A DNA stretch of 64,000 nucleotides from Centropus unirufus (taxonomy: Eukaryota > Chordata > Aves > Cuculiformes > Centropidae), in assembly GCA_013397695.1 (NCBI GenBank), contig VYZI01000083.1:124001-188000 (forward strand), in the 5' to 3' direction. Of the stretch, positions 1 through 13,800 are shown in pieces (the stretch's first letter is position 1; every line of letters starts with the position of its first letter). The translations under genes and the position numbers were made by a program. The notes beneath the pieces are model-generated. The model was not told where the DNA came from. It saw only the letters and a list, made by a program, of their open reading frames with translations, and did no database searches.

Positions 1-3000
1 TGCTTTACGTGCTGTAACTCTCGTTAAGATGTGTTTGAATCAGTGATTTGTGGATTTTAGGAGCTGGACAGTTGGGAAATAACACAACAGAAGTCTTGGA
101 TCGATGTCCAGTGAAGTCTGTGGAAAGCTTTATGCCAATTGCAGTTGGCCTCATGTCAAGGCTTTTACAACTTTGCATGAATATTTGAAACTATTTTAGT
201 GGGTGTGAAACTACATCTGACTCTTCCTTTTGAGAGATTTTTCATCTTGAGTGCATGCACACCCTTCTAATGGTATAGACGTCATTGATTTCTTTGGCCA
301 TTGTTTTAGCTGCTCTCATGAAGACAGTGTGGGTTTTTAACGCTTAATTTTGTGTGTACACTCATAACACTGCATAAAGCATTCTGGGTATAAGTCTCAT
401 TATTTGTACATGATTTATGAAACTTGTGGAAATTTAATATGTAGTGCAAATGCCTTGTGTGCGTACAGAGAACCTGCATTCATGAGGCTCTTCTAGTTTA
501 GAGTGAGGGTTTATCTGCTATCTTAGAGCTGAGCTTTGTTACGATATAGGCAAGAGATGAAAGGTCTGAAGGTCACTGCTGTGGTCCTTATGGAGGGTCT
601 GTTTTTTTGGAGGTGCTTCAACCTCAGAGAGTTAGGGTTACGGGCTGGTAAGCTGCCCATGACTTCGCTCAGAGCCTATGGGGAGATAAATGGGTGTGGG
701 CTGTGGGCCATTCTAGTAGGAGGCCAGAGAGACCTGTTCAATATGTTTGACTGTGACTCTCAAAACCCGTCCGTCAGGGTGTAGAATCAGTGGAAGATTT
801 ACCTGGTTCTGAATAGCCAAATTGAACTTTCAGCTATTGAAAGAAAAAATCACCCTTCAATTAAAAAAAAAACAAAACCAAAATAAAACCTCTTGAAGCA
901 TATATTTTATCATTTCCTTTGTCCAAGTTTCATTTTGAGCTGCTTCCTCCTTTTGAAGCCCACCAAGAAAACAGGGCAAGTGCCTTACCTCAGTGATAAC
1001 ACCCTAATACTGAGGAATTTCACAAAGATGTATTGGATCTGAAAATTCCTTTAGCCCAGAGCTAAGCAAACAGTTTATAACAAATAACAACGGGGAGGAA
1101 TGGTGCCTCCCATCTCTTCTCAACTTTTATGCAAACAAACTGCGAGTTCCTCCAAGTTATTGATCTGGAATTTTTTGCTAACCACACAGCTCTATGTTAG
1201 TCCTTTCCATTTACTTTCCAGTGGTGTGGAATATCCCTTCCAGAGGGACAGCAAATACATGTTGTGAGGGAAGAACAAGAAAACAGCGAATTCCACTGAG
1301 CAATCTCTTGGGTTTTCCTTCCCACCATATTCTCACAATTATTATTATTGCTGCAATTATTAGTGAGAGCCACAGTCGGGGAGAGAGGGAAGAGACAGGA
1401 GTCCCTGCTCTTTTTCATGCTGTGTAGTCTAGACTTAATAAAAATGTTAGATTTTGTCATCCTGCCTTCTCTCACGGAGTTATCATTGCAGAGAATCTGA
1501 AATAAAAATGAAGTTTTGACCTATTTGACCCTCTCCTTGTTGGGTCCCAAACCAATCAGTCTTTAGGGAAAGATATAGCTGAGTTCTGATTGTAGTAAAA
1601 TCAAAGCCAAAGCCTGGCCTTCAACAGACTGGAATTGCCTGGCAGTGTAAAGTTAGAGAAGATGTTTTGTGCCTCTCATGTTTCTGTACCCAGCCTCTTA
1701 TGCTCTGGCATTTCCCAGCTGTCTGATTTTCCGGCAGTTCTTGCCAAGCTGCCCCTTTTCAGCCCCACAGAGGACTGTGGCTCTGCCAGCAGCCAGCTCA
1801 GCATTGCCAGTACTGCTTTGGAATCACCAAAGAGGATATTAATGTGCATCCTCAAAGCCATCCCATACCTGGAAGAGATGGAATGCGACCTGTGACTGAG
1901 TGTTGCAGCTGCTCTGTGCTGCTGCCCCTTTCTTGACAACTTCCTAGACCTTGAAGTTAACAAAAAAAGAAGGCACCTTTCATTCTCACCACATTTTTCA
2001 GTGAGGAGGATGTGTCTGATGTAAAACCCAAAGGGAAGAAGTCTTATTGGAGCCTAGGGCCATTTCTGCTGGAAAATGAACAGAGTGACCACCCATTACA
2101 AGGTGTGGCAGCAAACATGGGCAGAGCTAGAATTCAGTTTTCACCCCTAAATTCTCAGCCCGCCTTTATCATGTTAAATAGAGAAATGTTAGATAGAGAA
2201 ATGGCACCTGGGGCTGTAACTCGGTGTACATCAGGGACAGTTTCTTGCCAGCTGACCAGAGAAATGTTGTAGTAGTGCGCAGCTATCTGTGCACGCCAGG
2301 AGATAAAGGGTGCCTTTCAGAACCAGTTCTGAACTGCACGATGACACACGCCTCAAGGGTTAAAATCTCAGTCTTCTTCCCTAAAGGAAAGTATTTTGTC
2401 ATGACCAAATAGGATGTGACATTTGAAATGTGCCAACTTATTGCCTATAGTGAGCAGGGAAGTTAAATTCTTGTCAGTTATTTAAAGCCTGTCTCTCATT
2501 GACAGAGGCAATTTTAACCTTCATATGGAATGTTCAGTAGATCCAGGCTGAGGTAAGTAATTATGAACTTATGAATTTACTAATTATGTTGAAGGAACGG
2601 GGGGGGGGAATGGTTAATCACTATATCATCTCTGTTGTCGTATTATTTTTCAGGAGGAAATTAGATCCCAGTTCATGAATGGAATATCTTCTGTTGTCAA
2701 AATTAAGATACTGTTATGATTTTATTATTAGGCACCTGTGAAAGATGTGTATATTGGGGAGTTCTGCAGAGATGGCTTTGATTTGGGAAAACTAAACTGC
2801 ATTTCCATGGAAAGGGTGTAGTGTATGACCACAGACTGCTGGGAACCTGTACATGTCTGACAAATCTTGTCAGCTGGAATAGACTTAAAGCCAATTCTAG
2901 CTTTAGCTTAGTAAACTGTTAAAGCTGTGAAGATTTCACATGTAACTTTCTATTTTCACATGCTTTTCATATTGTGTTGAGTTTTCCTCATGGAAACCTG

Positions 3001-4540
3001 TTCTGGAAGTGCAGAAAATTCCACAAATCCTTACGAAATACGATGCTAACATTAGGCATTCTAACTACTCTCCTCCTGCTAGCCTTGGCATTCTGCTCCT
3101 TGGACTTAGGCTACAGGAAAGCATCTGTTTCAGATGGGAAGAGGTGATCCATGTCCAACATGGGCATTCTCAAAGAATGCTTGTTCGGGAAGGAGGCTGA
3201 ATCATGATCTGGGAGGACTTAAGATGTCAGGCAAGGTGGTTCACAATTGACATTTGTTTGTCTGCACATAGTTTTCTGAAGCCTAAGAGATATGTAGTCC
3301 TCGTGGGATGTCAGTTTTGGCAGGAGGGTGTTGGCACGTGGTGGAGCCTCGCTGATCCAAACCAAAACTCTATATCTAGTATTATGTATATAATGTAATA
3401 GAATTACCTGATGAAACTTCTCCTTGGTTTTTGACTCAGTCAAAAAGAGTGTTTATTATGACATGTTTTACAAAACCAAGAAATGAAATAAAATCATAAC
3501 TGATTAATGAGCTGCATGGAAATACTTCCTCAGTGCCACCCACATTTCCCTGGCCCTGATCCTGAAAACACTTCATCACATGTGAAGTTTTACACACAGA
3601 TACTATGTGAAAAATATAATCTAGTTTTCCCATACTTCTGCCTTTCAGGGATCCAAGAATGAAAACAATCCAATACTTCCTTTCACCAAGCAGTTTTCTC
3701 TTGTAGGATGGCATAAATTGTAAACTGCCTTTATGATGATTAGATTGTGGGGAGTTGATTACTGAATGATAGGACTGAAGTGCTCTCAGGCTTCAGGTTT
3801 GGGCTGCTGTACTACAATGGCCTGATGCTTCCATTTAGAGAAACGTGAAATCTGGGGTTCCCATCTGGTAATACCTTGTTCAGAAAAAAATAGTGGATCC
3901 TAATTCAAGTGTTTTGTTGTACCAATGTATGCATTTATTAGAAGTGGCCTTTGCTTTTTATATGTGAGGCTCTGTGTCCTGTACACAAACACACATATGA
4001 GCCAATCTGTACAGTGAAGTATGGATTAATTATGCATCTGAATAGAGTATTCATGGCCTCAAGATGTGCCAGGGGAGACTGAGTTTGGATATTAGGAGTT
4101 GGGTTGACGGGCACTGGCAGTGCCTGCCCAGAGAGGTGGTTCGGCCACCATTCCCGGAGGTGCTTAAAAGACAAATGGATGTCATACTTGGGGGCACGGT
4201 CTAGGAGTGGACTTAGCAGGGCTGGATCGATGGTTGGACTTGATCTTAAAGGTCTTTTCCAACCAAAACCATTCTGTGATTCTGTGACATTATTCATTGT
4301 ACTGTGTGAAGGTGCTATGCTGCCAATCTTACAGCATTCTTGTTCTATATTACCAAAACCCGGTCATCTCCAAGGTGAACCAATACATAATTAGGAAGTC
4401 TGTCTAGGTCATATCTTGAATAGAGAAGGACGTGCCGAACTGCCTAGGCTTTGAAGGGGGGTTGCTTATCCACCACCTGGGGTTAAACCACAACATGTTC
4501 CAGCTGTGAACCTTTCCCTCTAATTGTTTTTTTTTTTCAG
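1..4540 (+). other. Intron upstream of first visible ADAMTS18 exon (3' part)
   Basis: The sequence ends in a T-rich polypyrimidine tract and CAG at 4538-4540, so this is the tail of an intron. I looked for the earlier propeptide exons (signal peptide, the basic processing site, the conserved cysteine-containing propeptide stretch) and found nothing resembling them. The only repeat I can name is the CR1 fragment at 4080-4287. There is also a short poly-G run near 2600 and a small imperfect direct repeat near 2177-2202. Open frames here are short and have no recognisable similarity. Confidence 0.75.
4080..4287 (+). repeat. CR1 LINE 3' fragment
   Basis: It resembles the CR1 3' untranslated end: a GACATTAGG-like start, a gaggtgct segment, TTGGACTTGATCTTAAAGG, TCTTTTCCAACC and a terminal ATTCTGTGATTCTGTGA 8-base repeat. 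The terminal repeat gives plus orientation. Confidence 0.88.
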
Positions 4541-4823
4541 TCAGGGTTGATAAGGACACAGAAGATTGAGTTCCTTATATCTCCATTACCTCAGCAGCTA
4601 GCACAGGAGCACAACTACACCTCCCCAGCTGGACACCATCCTCATGTGTTGTACAAACGGACTGCAGAAGAGAAGGTGCACCGGTACACAGTGCAGTCCA
4701 ACTCCAAACACTTTGCTTTCAGTCATCACAGAATGTACACTTCCCACAAGTATCATGCTCAAGCAAACGGTTTCCACCATGGAAGGTTTCAAAAGCAACA
4801 TTTTTGTGGACGTCGCAAGAAAT
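4541..4823 (+). CDS. ADAMTS18: ADAMTS18 exon A (propeptide, histidine-rich)
   Basis: 283 coding bases, residues 1-94 of the visible protein; enters in phase 0 after a T-rich tract and CAG, and leaves with one base (T) of a split tyrosine codon before donor GTATGT. It encodes propeptide: a GLIRT-K-EFLISPLPQ stretch, a possible N-glycosylation site (NYT), then a segment with 13 histidines in 64 residues, then the conserved HFCGRRKK. The cysteine in HFCG is in the position of the family's propeptide cysteine that helps keep the zyogen latent (family knowledge). By its start and the human gene layout this should be about exon 4 of 23. The following intron (4824-8590) contains a minus-strand CR1 at 6868-7165 and otherwise no recognisable element. 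Confidence 0.95.
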
Positions 4824-7800
4824 GTATGTAAGGAAACTTTCTCTCCTTGTTTGAGGTAGTGGCTTTTAGAGACTGTCTGGCGATTCTGAGGTGTGGTTCA
4901 TAGTCACCCTTGTGATGGAGACAATAATTATAAATAGTACAGTTATAAAGTGAAATAGGTAGGAGAAACCTGATTATTCCTTTAAATTGATGTCATCATC
5001 CATTGTATTAAGCCATCAGAACCACTGTTTAGTTTTCTGATTCCCTAACAATATTAAAAGATCCCTTGCCTGATTATTTTTGACATTGAAATAGATGTCA
5101 GTAAGCGGTTCTGGTTTAGGCTGCTACTTTTATGCAGTGATGGGTGCCAGTTCCCTGGAGTGCTCTCTCTTAGTCTGAGAATATACACGTGATTAGACTT
5201 GAAGATGAGAAAAAGTCTGACAAGTCATTAATTTCTGAAAGGACAGACAAGAAGTATTTCAGAAGTCACCGCTTGATAATGAAATTTTCAGCCACTGAGA
5301 ACTTAAAAAAGAACCTCCCATGTCAATGGTTTAAATAAGATTTTGGAGCCACCTCTTACAAACCATAATGGAATATCTTCTCCTGCCAAGGTCTATTCTG
5401 AGTCCTCCATTAGGCCCTCGAATTGCAGAGCATTTTAGATATATCCATACTTACAGCGTTCAGCTGATCCTGTTTGAAAGCTGATTCGCCTCTGTGCCGA
5501 GTTTCTTAATGAGGGTCTCCAGGACTGCACATGGCATTGCAAACATTGTCCCAGTCTGGTTATATTCTGCGTGAGTTCCGAGAAAATGAGCCAGTCCCTT
5601 TTCCAAAAGGTGTGCAGGGAAGAGAGGGAGAAGAGGGGGAAAGGAGATATTGGAAAACGTGGCTGGCTTAACCAGAGGCCTGAGAACTGCTTAATAATCA
5701 TGGTCTGCTTCTTCGAAAAGCCTCCTCCCTGGGTCTGAAAGCTGAACCGAATGCACAAGCCTACGGCTCAACCTGTGAATGTTTGCATTCTGATGCAGTT
5801 TTAAATGACCTCATTGTGCACTCCCTTTCCCTCCTGACTGATTCCCCGCTGCCTGCATCAGAGCAGAGGGAATGGTGCTGGGTTAGCTCATCTGCTCTGC
5901 ACTGCTGGGTTTTATTTTATTTGCATTGTCCACTGTGGTCTTGTGCCTTATTTACTCTGCCCCCTGTGACTGCTTGTCCAAATTCAGAATTATTCATGTC
6001 CTCTTGAGCTTTTACATGGTGATTATCCCTATAATAAGTGAGGGTGTCTTGAACACTGTATTTTCATAACCTCCTATGATGGGGAGATATTATCTTTATT
6101 CCTGTCTTATAAATGGGACACACAGGAGGTCAAAAGGACAAAGGAGAGGTCAAAATCAACCCTTGCTTCTGGGTACCCAAACTATAAATGAAGGTTTTCT
6201 TTGGCAGACTTTTTAGAAAATATGGTCCTGTAATTGTATACGGGTATCTAGACCTTCACTCATTTCAGCTACAGATATGAATTCTTAGCTGCATATTCAA
6301 GCAGTGTTTATGGTAAATGAAGGACATGCAATTAGCATCCAACTGCAATGAGTTTAGTGTAGTGATTTATAAATCATGGCTTAGGAACTCAGTGTCAGAT
6401 GCACTGTTATGTTCTGATTAAGCAAGATTGCAAGTAATTACCTTAATCATGGGATTCTTTCTTTTCATGTCCTACAGTCTGTCACTTCATGCAGTCTGTA
6501 TTTGGGAGCTTTTTTGTTCTTCCTCCGTTCTTTTTTTCCCCTTCTCCTTTATTTTCCCCTTTTCTCTAGTTTTTTACTTTGTTTTCTTGGTTTCATTCTG
6601 AGATATTGAGTCTTGTCAGTTTGAAATTTTCACCAAATCCAGTATGGTCACCTGGAATAGAAGATTTCAGCTTGAATGAACCAAGGATTTGTGAATGCAG
6701 TCTTTGAGAAGTCAATCCATTGCTATCAACACTGCCTAGATGAGATAGTTTAACCTAACCTAAGAATGAATCCAGGTTTGCTGAACAGTAAGATTGAAGG
6801 GAAGGGGAAGAGCACACTGCCACCTTTAGTGTCATAAAAATAGCTTGTCTCACTCACCATGGAATCAGAATCATAGAATGGTTTGGAAGGGACCTCAAAA
6901 TCCACCCGGTTCCACCCCCTGCCATGGAGGGACACCTCCCACTGGATCAGGGGCTCCAAGCCCCATCCAACCTGGCCTCGAACACCTCCAGGGATAGGGC
7001 AGCCACCACTGTCCTGGGCAACCTGGGTCAGGGCCTCCCCACCCTCCCAGGAGAACATTTCTTCCTAAAATCTCATCTCAATCTCCCCTCTTTCAGCTTA
7101 AAACCCTTCCCCCTCACCCTGTCCCTGCACTCCCTGATCAATAGCCCGCCCCAGCTTTCCTGTAGGCATCTATTAAAATTTCATATGCTGGCAATTTGTA
7201 AGCATAAGAGAAGCCAGTGAATCATCTTGCAAACTCTTCTTCACAATCTGAATGTTTGTAGATCATGAGAACTGGCTGGACGGTTGTTTGTACATCGTGC
7301 TTTAGACATTGCTGCTGCTGTGGTTTCATTAGTAGCAGTGAAGTTAATTCCAGAGCAACACTCCACTGCTCTTGGATTTTACAGCTCAGGCTCTGTGCAG
7401 TTCTGTTGCTCTTAAAACAGTCCATGGAAATGGATTTGCCATGACCTTCACCTCTTGTCGTGCTTGCAGGAGACAAAGCCTCTTGCTGCCTGTGGAGGAC
7501 AGTTGGTTGTAAGGAGTGGTGCAGTTTAAAATCTCATTAGCACAGCCCCCTGAGATGTTAATGACAGTTCTGAACGTCTTAGTTCTTGTAAGCAAACCGC
7601 TCGTGCATTCGATGGTGCTCCTGATTTCCCAGTTTGGCATGGAAGTAGTGTCTGGTTTAGCTCTGTCATTGGAGTAAGTTTCTGATGTGGCCCAGGCAGG
7701 ACTTTTTTATCACCTGAGGCTCTCTCACTTATGTCGTGTTACATCCTGAGTCAAAAAAGCCCCTATTGTTATCCAAAGAGCATGTTGAAGTGGCCTTTGA

Positions 7801-10800
7801 GTTAATTCTTGATGCAGTGGCACTGTAGGTATATGCAAAAGAAGTGACAAATAACAGGAGCATTATAGGATGTAGGATATAATTTTTTTTTCCCTTTCTC
7901 TGGCTCTCTGAAGAAATGGAGCAGAGACTGCTCTAACAACTGTGCCCTCGACCGTGCTACACAGGCACAAAGGGAGAAGTGCTCCCTGGCACTGGGTTTA
8001 TCCTATACCCTGGTGTGAAGTCCTCCTTGCTGTTGCCTGGTGTTTCCCTCTATTAAATAAATCTGTTCTCAGCAGGAATAACCTCAGTGGCACGTTCAAT
8101 AGAAGGCAGATGTCAATCACAATAGCAGGCTGGCAGGATCCTTACTGGTGGTGTGTGTCTGCTCTCTGCACTGACAGTGGGCCTCTCTGGGGAAAGGGGT
8201 TGCTGTGTCAGTACTGTATGCCAAACGCCTCAGGAAGTTATCAAAAGGACAGGAAAAATGTAGATACTCTGTTGAAAACTCTGTGTGTGTGTTTTTGGGT
8301 TTTTTTTGCCACAGATGCTACCATTTTATTAGATTAATTCCTTATTTCAAACTGCTTATTCATAAACATACAAATGTGATTCTTCCATTTCCTTCTCTCC
8401 CTGTAGCCATCCTTCCCTCAGGAATAAATCAAATCTTTTTTAACAAACACAAAAGAACTTAGCCATAAGTATTAAATCACATGCTGTAAAAATAATCTGG
8501 GGCTCTAAAACCTGTGATACTTCATTTTCTGATGAAACTGTCCATGGGTGAGCTGAACCCTTTCCAAAACTGAGTTGTGTTTCCTATTAGATGCTCCAAA
8601 GCCACCCACAGAAGAGACGTACATTCACTCGGATGAGTATGGAACTCCTGCACGGTTCAAAAGGTCATCTGCCAAAATTCAGAAGAATGGGAGCCTGAAT
8701 GTTGAAACCCTTGTGGTGGCAGACAAAAAAATGCTGGAGAAGCACGGCAAGGAGAATGTAACAACGTACATCTTAACAGTTATGAACATGGTAAGCTGTG
8801 ATGCAGCCGAACATCTTTTCCCTGTGCACTGTTACTCTCAGAGTAGGATTTTCCATTAGGCAAATAGTGACACCAAAAAGAGCAGGGGCACCTTACACAA
8901 ACCTTCTTCAGGCCTCATCCGTTGTGTTAGTTACATCAAAAAGATCTTGATAAAGACATCCCTAGAGTATTAAGATTACTTTTTTATGAGGGCCTGTAGT
9001 GATAAGGTGAGAGATTATGGCTCATAAATTGGAAGGGGGAAGATTTAGACTAGATCTTAGGAATAAATTCTTCACAATGAAGGTGGGGAGGCCCTGGCTG
9101 AGGTTATCCAGAGCAGTGGTGGCTGCCCCCATCCCTGGAGGTGTTCAAGGCCAGCTTGGATGGGGCTTTGAACCCCCGGATCCAGTGGGAGGTGTATGGC
9201 AGGGGGTTGGAACCGGGTGATATTTAGGGTCCCTTCCAACCCAAAAAATTCCATGATCCTATGGTTATTGCAGCTCTGGCCATGGTACTTTGGGGTTAGA
9301 AAAAATAAATTGGGAAATATTTTGAATCTTCAATTTTAAAATACTTCTTATGTAGTACAAAAAAGGGAGATACTCTGAAGCTTTCCTTTCATCTAGTATC
9401 GCGAAGCTGAGTCTGTTTTTTGTCTGGTGTCTCCCCCTGAAAGGAATATTCGTTAGTGAAAGCACAAATTTGTTTTGAGAACATTAATATAATGTAAATA
9501 AAAAATGTTTCTTTGTCGCGGTGCTCTTTAATTTTGAACTACACAACTTGAACTTTGAACTTCATTACTTTTGATCCAGGAGCCCAAGGACAGAACAAAG
9601 CCTGTTGAAATCAATAAGTTATCCATTTTTTTGACTAATTGTAGTGATTTGGGGCATAATGTTTCTGTGTTAAGCTCTTTGAATTAATTTACAAGGTACA
9701 GACCTCCATTAATTTGTGTTGAAGATTGAAGCCCCAGGCAATAACTCGATACATATGTTTAGTCTATTAGAAAAAAATGATGTGTGTGATTGATATTTCC
9801 TTTTCAATAATCATTGCAGGTCTCTAGTCTGTTTAAAGATGGAACAATTGGCAGTGATATAAACATAATCGTTGTGAGCCTTCTTCTTTTGGAACAAGAG
9901 CCTGTAAGTTGTGTTAGAATTTGTGTATTGGGTACTGCATTTGCTACTGCTCCCAGGGAGCTCGGGGGGTTCCCACGTTCTCTTCGTGAACTTGTGTTTG
10001 AGGATTCTTAAGGCATAAAGCATGAGGAGAAGATTAAAAGCACAAACCCCTCCAAATCCACAGTTTCTGCATTTCACTGCATCTCAGTTTTTCATAGAAA
10101 AATCTGCATTTTACAGAAGTGCTCTTTAGACACATTGAAATGCTTCCAGTGAGATAAAACTTCACGATTTCCAGCATTTTCTTGATGAGAGATGACTGGC
10201 ATGGGAAATCTACTTAAGAAGTATTGAAATCACTAAAAAGGTTCTGACCCGGGCTTTCCAGGATGTGTTGATCAGAAGGGAAAAGGAGCCAAAAGTCCCA
10301 AGGCAGTGCATAAAAAAAAGTGGGAGTTGTAGCCAGCTATTTTGACACGAGTGCTGAGGCGAAAGAAGCCAAAGACACTTCTAATGAAAAGAAATCTGTA
10401 ATGGGTCAATCTACTTGGATAATGCTTTTCCTCCACAGAAATCTCCAAACATTTTAATCACAACTTTGAAAATGGTTCGGCTTTATCAGGAATCAAACAT
10501 ATTTGTACACTGTAATTCCAGCCACTGACTTTGAAAATATCTCTGTGTCTGGGGAGAGGTGCAGTGGGATTTTACAAGTGTAATAGATTCACTCATCAAC
10601 TGCATTGCTCATTGCAGGCAGTTAAGGTGGGAATGTGTATGTTTACATAGAACAAATATGGAAAAGTAATTCCCTTTCCCCTAACCAAGTCTTATTCTTT
10701 CAATCACTTTTCTCAAGTACTGATGGGAGACCCTTATTTCTGTGTCTGTGAAACTCCTGCAGGGTGGATTACTGATTAACCACCACGCAGACCAGTCCCT

Positions 10801-13800
10801 GAACAGTTTCTGTCAGTGGCAATCTGCTCTGGTTGGGAAGAACGGGAAGCGCCACGACCACGCCATCCTCCTTACGGGCTTGGATATTTGCTCTTGGAAA
10901 AATGAACCTTGTGATACTTTAGGTATGGTATGAAAACACATCCTGAGAAACTCGTGGGATTCAACAGCAGAGTCCTGATTTATATAGATTGAAATGGCTT
11001 GAGAGAAATGAGTCTGTTTTTGCATATAACGTTAGCCTTCTTGAGGAGGAACGATCAGTATTATTGCAATAATAAAACCACTACTACCGGTATCATTGCC
11101 CAGAAGATGTGGCAGCCTAAGCTATCTGATGACATCCTTTTGGACTGTTACCTCTTCAAGGAATACTTTTGATTTTCAGAACATTTCTGAGCCAAGCTGA
11201 TTTTTGGGGGTCTTTTTGTGACTACTTGCCCTTTTTGAATGGGAGTCCTCCCTAACTTGGGAGCAGTGAAGGCATGATGAGGGGAGTAAAGAACTTTACA
11301 GTTGGAGCGTGTTTTAGGAGGTTAGATTTGATTTATACTTTTTATACAGGAGTCCCTTTATTGTCAAAAAAGTCTGCTGTAATTCTTCTATGATAAACCC
11401 GGTGAAGTAGACAACCATCTTCATGCACCGCAATAGTCTGGCTCTTTAGGACCTGTGCAGATGATACAGGTCTTTGGGATTCTGTAGAGGAACAAGCTCT
11501 TCTCCTGCTTCCTTCCTTCAGGATTTGCACCCATCAGTGGCATGTGCAGCAAATACCGTAGCTGCACCATTAATGAAGACACAGGCCTTGGACTGGCTTT
11601 TACAATCGCTCATGAATCTGGACACAAGTAAGTGATTTTTCATAAGTCTTATATGCTCCTTCTACAAATAAATATGTCAGCGAATGGAGACGTAGCACCA
11701 GCTAAAATAAATCATTATAACAGGGGTCATTAGAGAGCTGCATGGTTAGAATATAGCAAGCATCCAGTTAATTATAAAATGGTTTGGATTGGAAGGGATC
11801 TCAAAGCCCATCCCGTCCCACCCCCTGCCATGGGCAGGGACACTTCCCACTGGATTGGCAGCTCCAGGCCCTTCCAACCTGACCTTGAACACCTCCAGGG
11901 ATGGGACATCCTTGGCTTCTCTGGACAACCCAGGCCAGGGCCTCAGCCTCCTCATCGTGAGGATTTTTTTCCTAAAATCTAATCTCAATCTTTTCCCTTC
12001 CAATGTAAAGCCATTTCCCCTTGTCCTATCACTCCATGCCCTTGGAAAAAGTCCCTCCCCAGCTTTCTTGTAGCATCTTTCAGGTACTGGAAGGCTGCTA
12101 AAAGTTTTCTCTGGAACCTTCTTCAGGCTGAACAACCCCAGCTGTCCCACGATGACCTCATAGCAGAGGTGCTTCAGCCCTTGGATCATCTTTGTGGCTT
12201 CCTCTGGACCCATTCCAACTGCTTCATATTTTTCTTATTGTTGGGGATACCAGGACTGGACATAGGACAGCCACTGGGATTTTTCTCCATCCTGCTGCCA
12301 CTGGCAGAGGGACCTTATTCTGGTACAAGTGTTGCTAAGTTGATGGGAATTTGCAGGTAATTCTAGGCCAGAGACAAGCCTCGTTCTTTGTTTAGAGGTT
12401 TATCATTTAGCATGAAATTGTGAATCATCTGCCCTGAGTGCTTTCCTTTTATTTTTTATGTTTGTTTTTTGACATTTTATACATTCCAGGTGGCAACCAG
12501 AACAAACAGTAGAAGCTGACAATAATAGCCTGTGAGCTTCCTACACTGCTGCCATGTTCTGGTGGACAAAGTGCTTCTGGTATCAGGGGGGTTGCTCCAA
12601 AAAGTAAAGGGACACCACAGCTCAGAGGTCTCTATCCCAGAAGACCTGGTGCTTCATAGGATCTGGGAGCTGTTCATTCCATTCAACCTGTGCTTCTTTG
12701 CTCTCTCTACCTACTTCATGAGGGATGTGGCTAAACAGCCTTTGTGGAGGTCTCTGTCTTCCTGTATCCATTGGATTTCCATTTGATTTCTATGGTAAAA
12801 AGACTGTAATTTGCCTAAGAACCTGCTGTCTCTCAAACAAAACCAGTAATAATCTTCCATGGAGCTTGAATCGAATTGTTGAATCGAATCTAAAGATGAT
12901 TAGGGTTTGCTTTCCTGTTTGTTTTTTTTTCCCCCAAATCAGTTTTAATTACTTTGTCACAGAGTTTTGCAAGGCTTTGATTTCCAGATTTAACACAGAT
13001 TGCCCTGGAGCCAGTCCGACCACTGATGGCACAGAAGCAGAGCTCTTCATATGATACAAACCTGAAATCAAGGGTCCTATGGGCATAGGATCTTTACTTT
13101 GTGTAGCAACATTACAGCACAGAATATCTTTGAAAAGCAGTGGTGCTGTATTCTGCTGTCTGGTCAAGGCTTGAATCCTTCCGATTCTGCATGACTGAAC
13201 CAGGACTATTTAGTTTTCATTGGACAAATATGCTCCACCGTTCATCCTATGACCTCATGTCTACACAAGTGACCCTTTCACAGGTTTCTGTACATCTGAA
13301 GGGAAATGAGGAATTAAAGAGTAATCCAGTTACCAATGGAGCCCGTGGGAATTGTGCCAATGCTTTCAATAGGACCAAACGTAAAATCTATATTGTTGGA
13401 TCCTTCTGTCACAGTAGTGCACTTTCACTGACCTCAGTACATTTTTAATGCCCTTCCATCAGTATTAGGAGAGAATCAAGCCCAGAGCTTATTTGTCAAG
13501 ATTTATCCCCTTTAGTCTTTTAATGTCCTTCTTTCTTGTTCATTTTTTTATTTGCTTTGACAGATGATTCTTGGAAATTCTTTAATGTTTTTTTTTCTTC
13601 TTCACCGCTGCCTTTGATTCTTAGATTATTCAGCCCTTCTTTGGTATAGTTCCCCACCCACTGTGTGTTGAGCTGCCTCCTATCTCCTGGAAAAAAAAAC
13701 TGCCCCAGACATGACTTTGTTATGATTCGTTCATCTTCATGTCCCTGGGACTACCTAGTGTGGGGCATAAGACAACAGAATTGGTCTTTGTGATATAGAG

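Noticed and set aside
1..4540. Possible earlier ADAMTS18 exons (signal peptide, early propeptide)
   Set aside because: No translated segment resembles the expected propeptide; these exons are judged to lie upstream of the window.
7942..8337. 131-codon open frame before exon B
   Set aside because: No similarity recognised; it ends in T-rich intronic sequence close upstream of exon B and has no conserved features.
11746..12213. 155-codon minus-strand open frame
   Set aside because: This is the antisense reading of a CR1 fragment (ORF2 end plus 3' tail), not a host gene.
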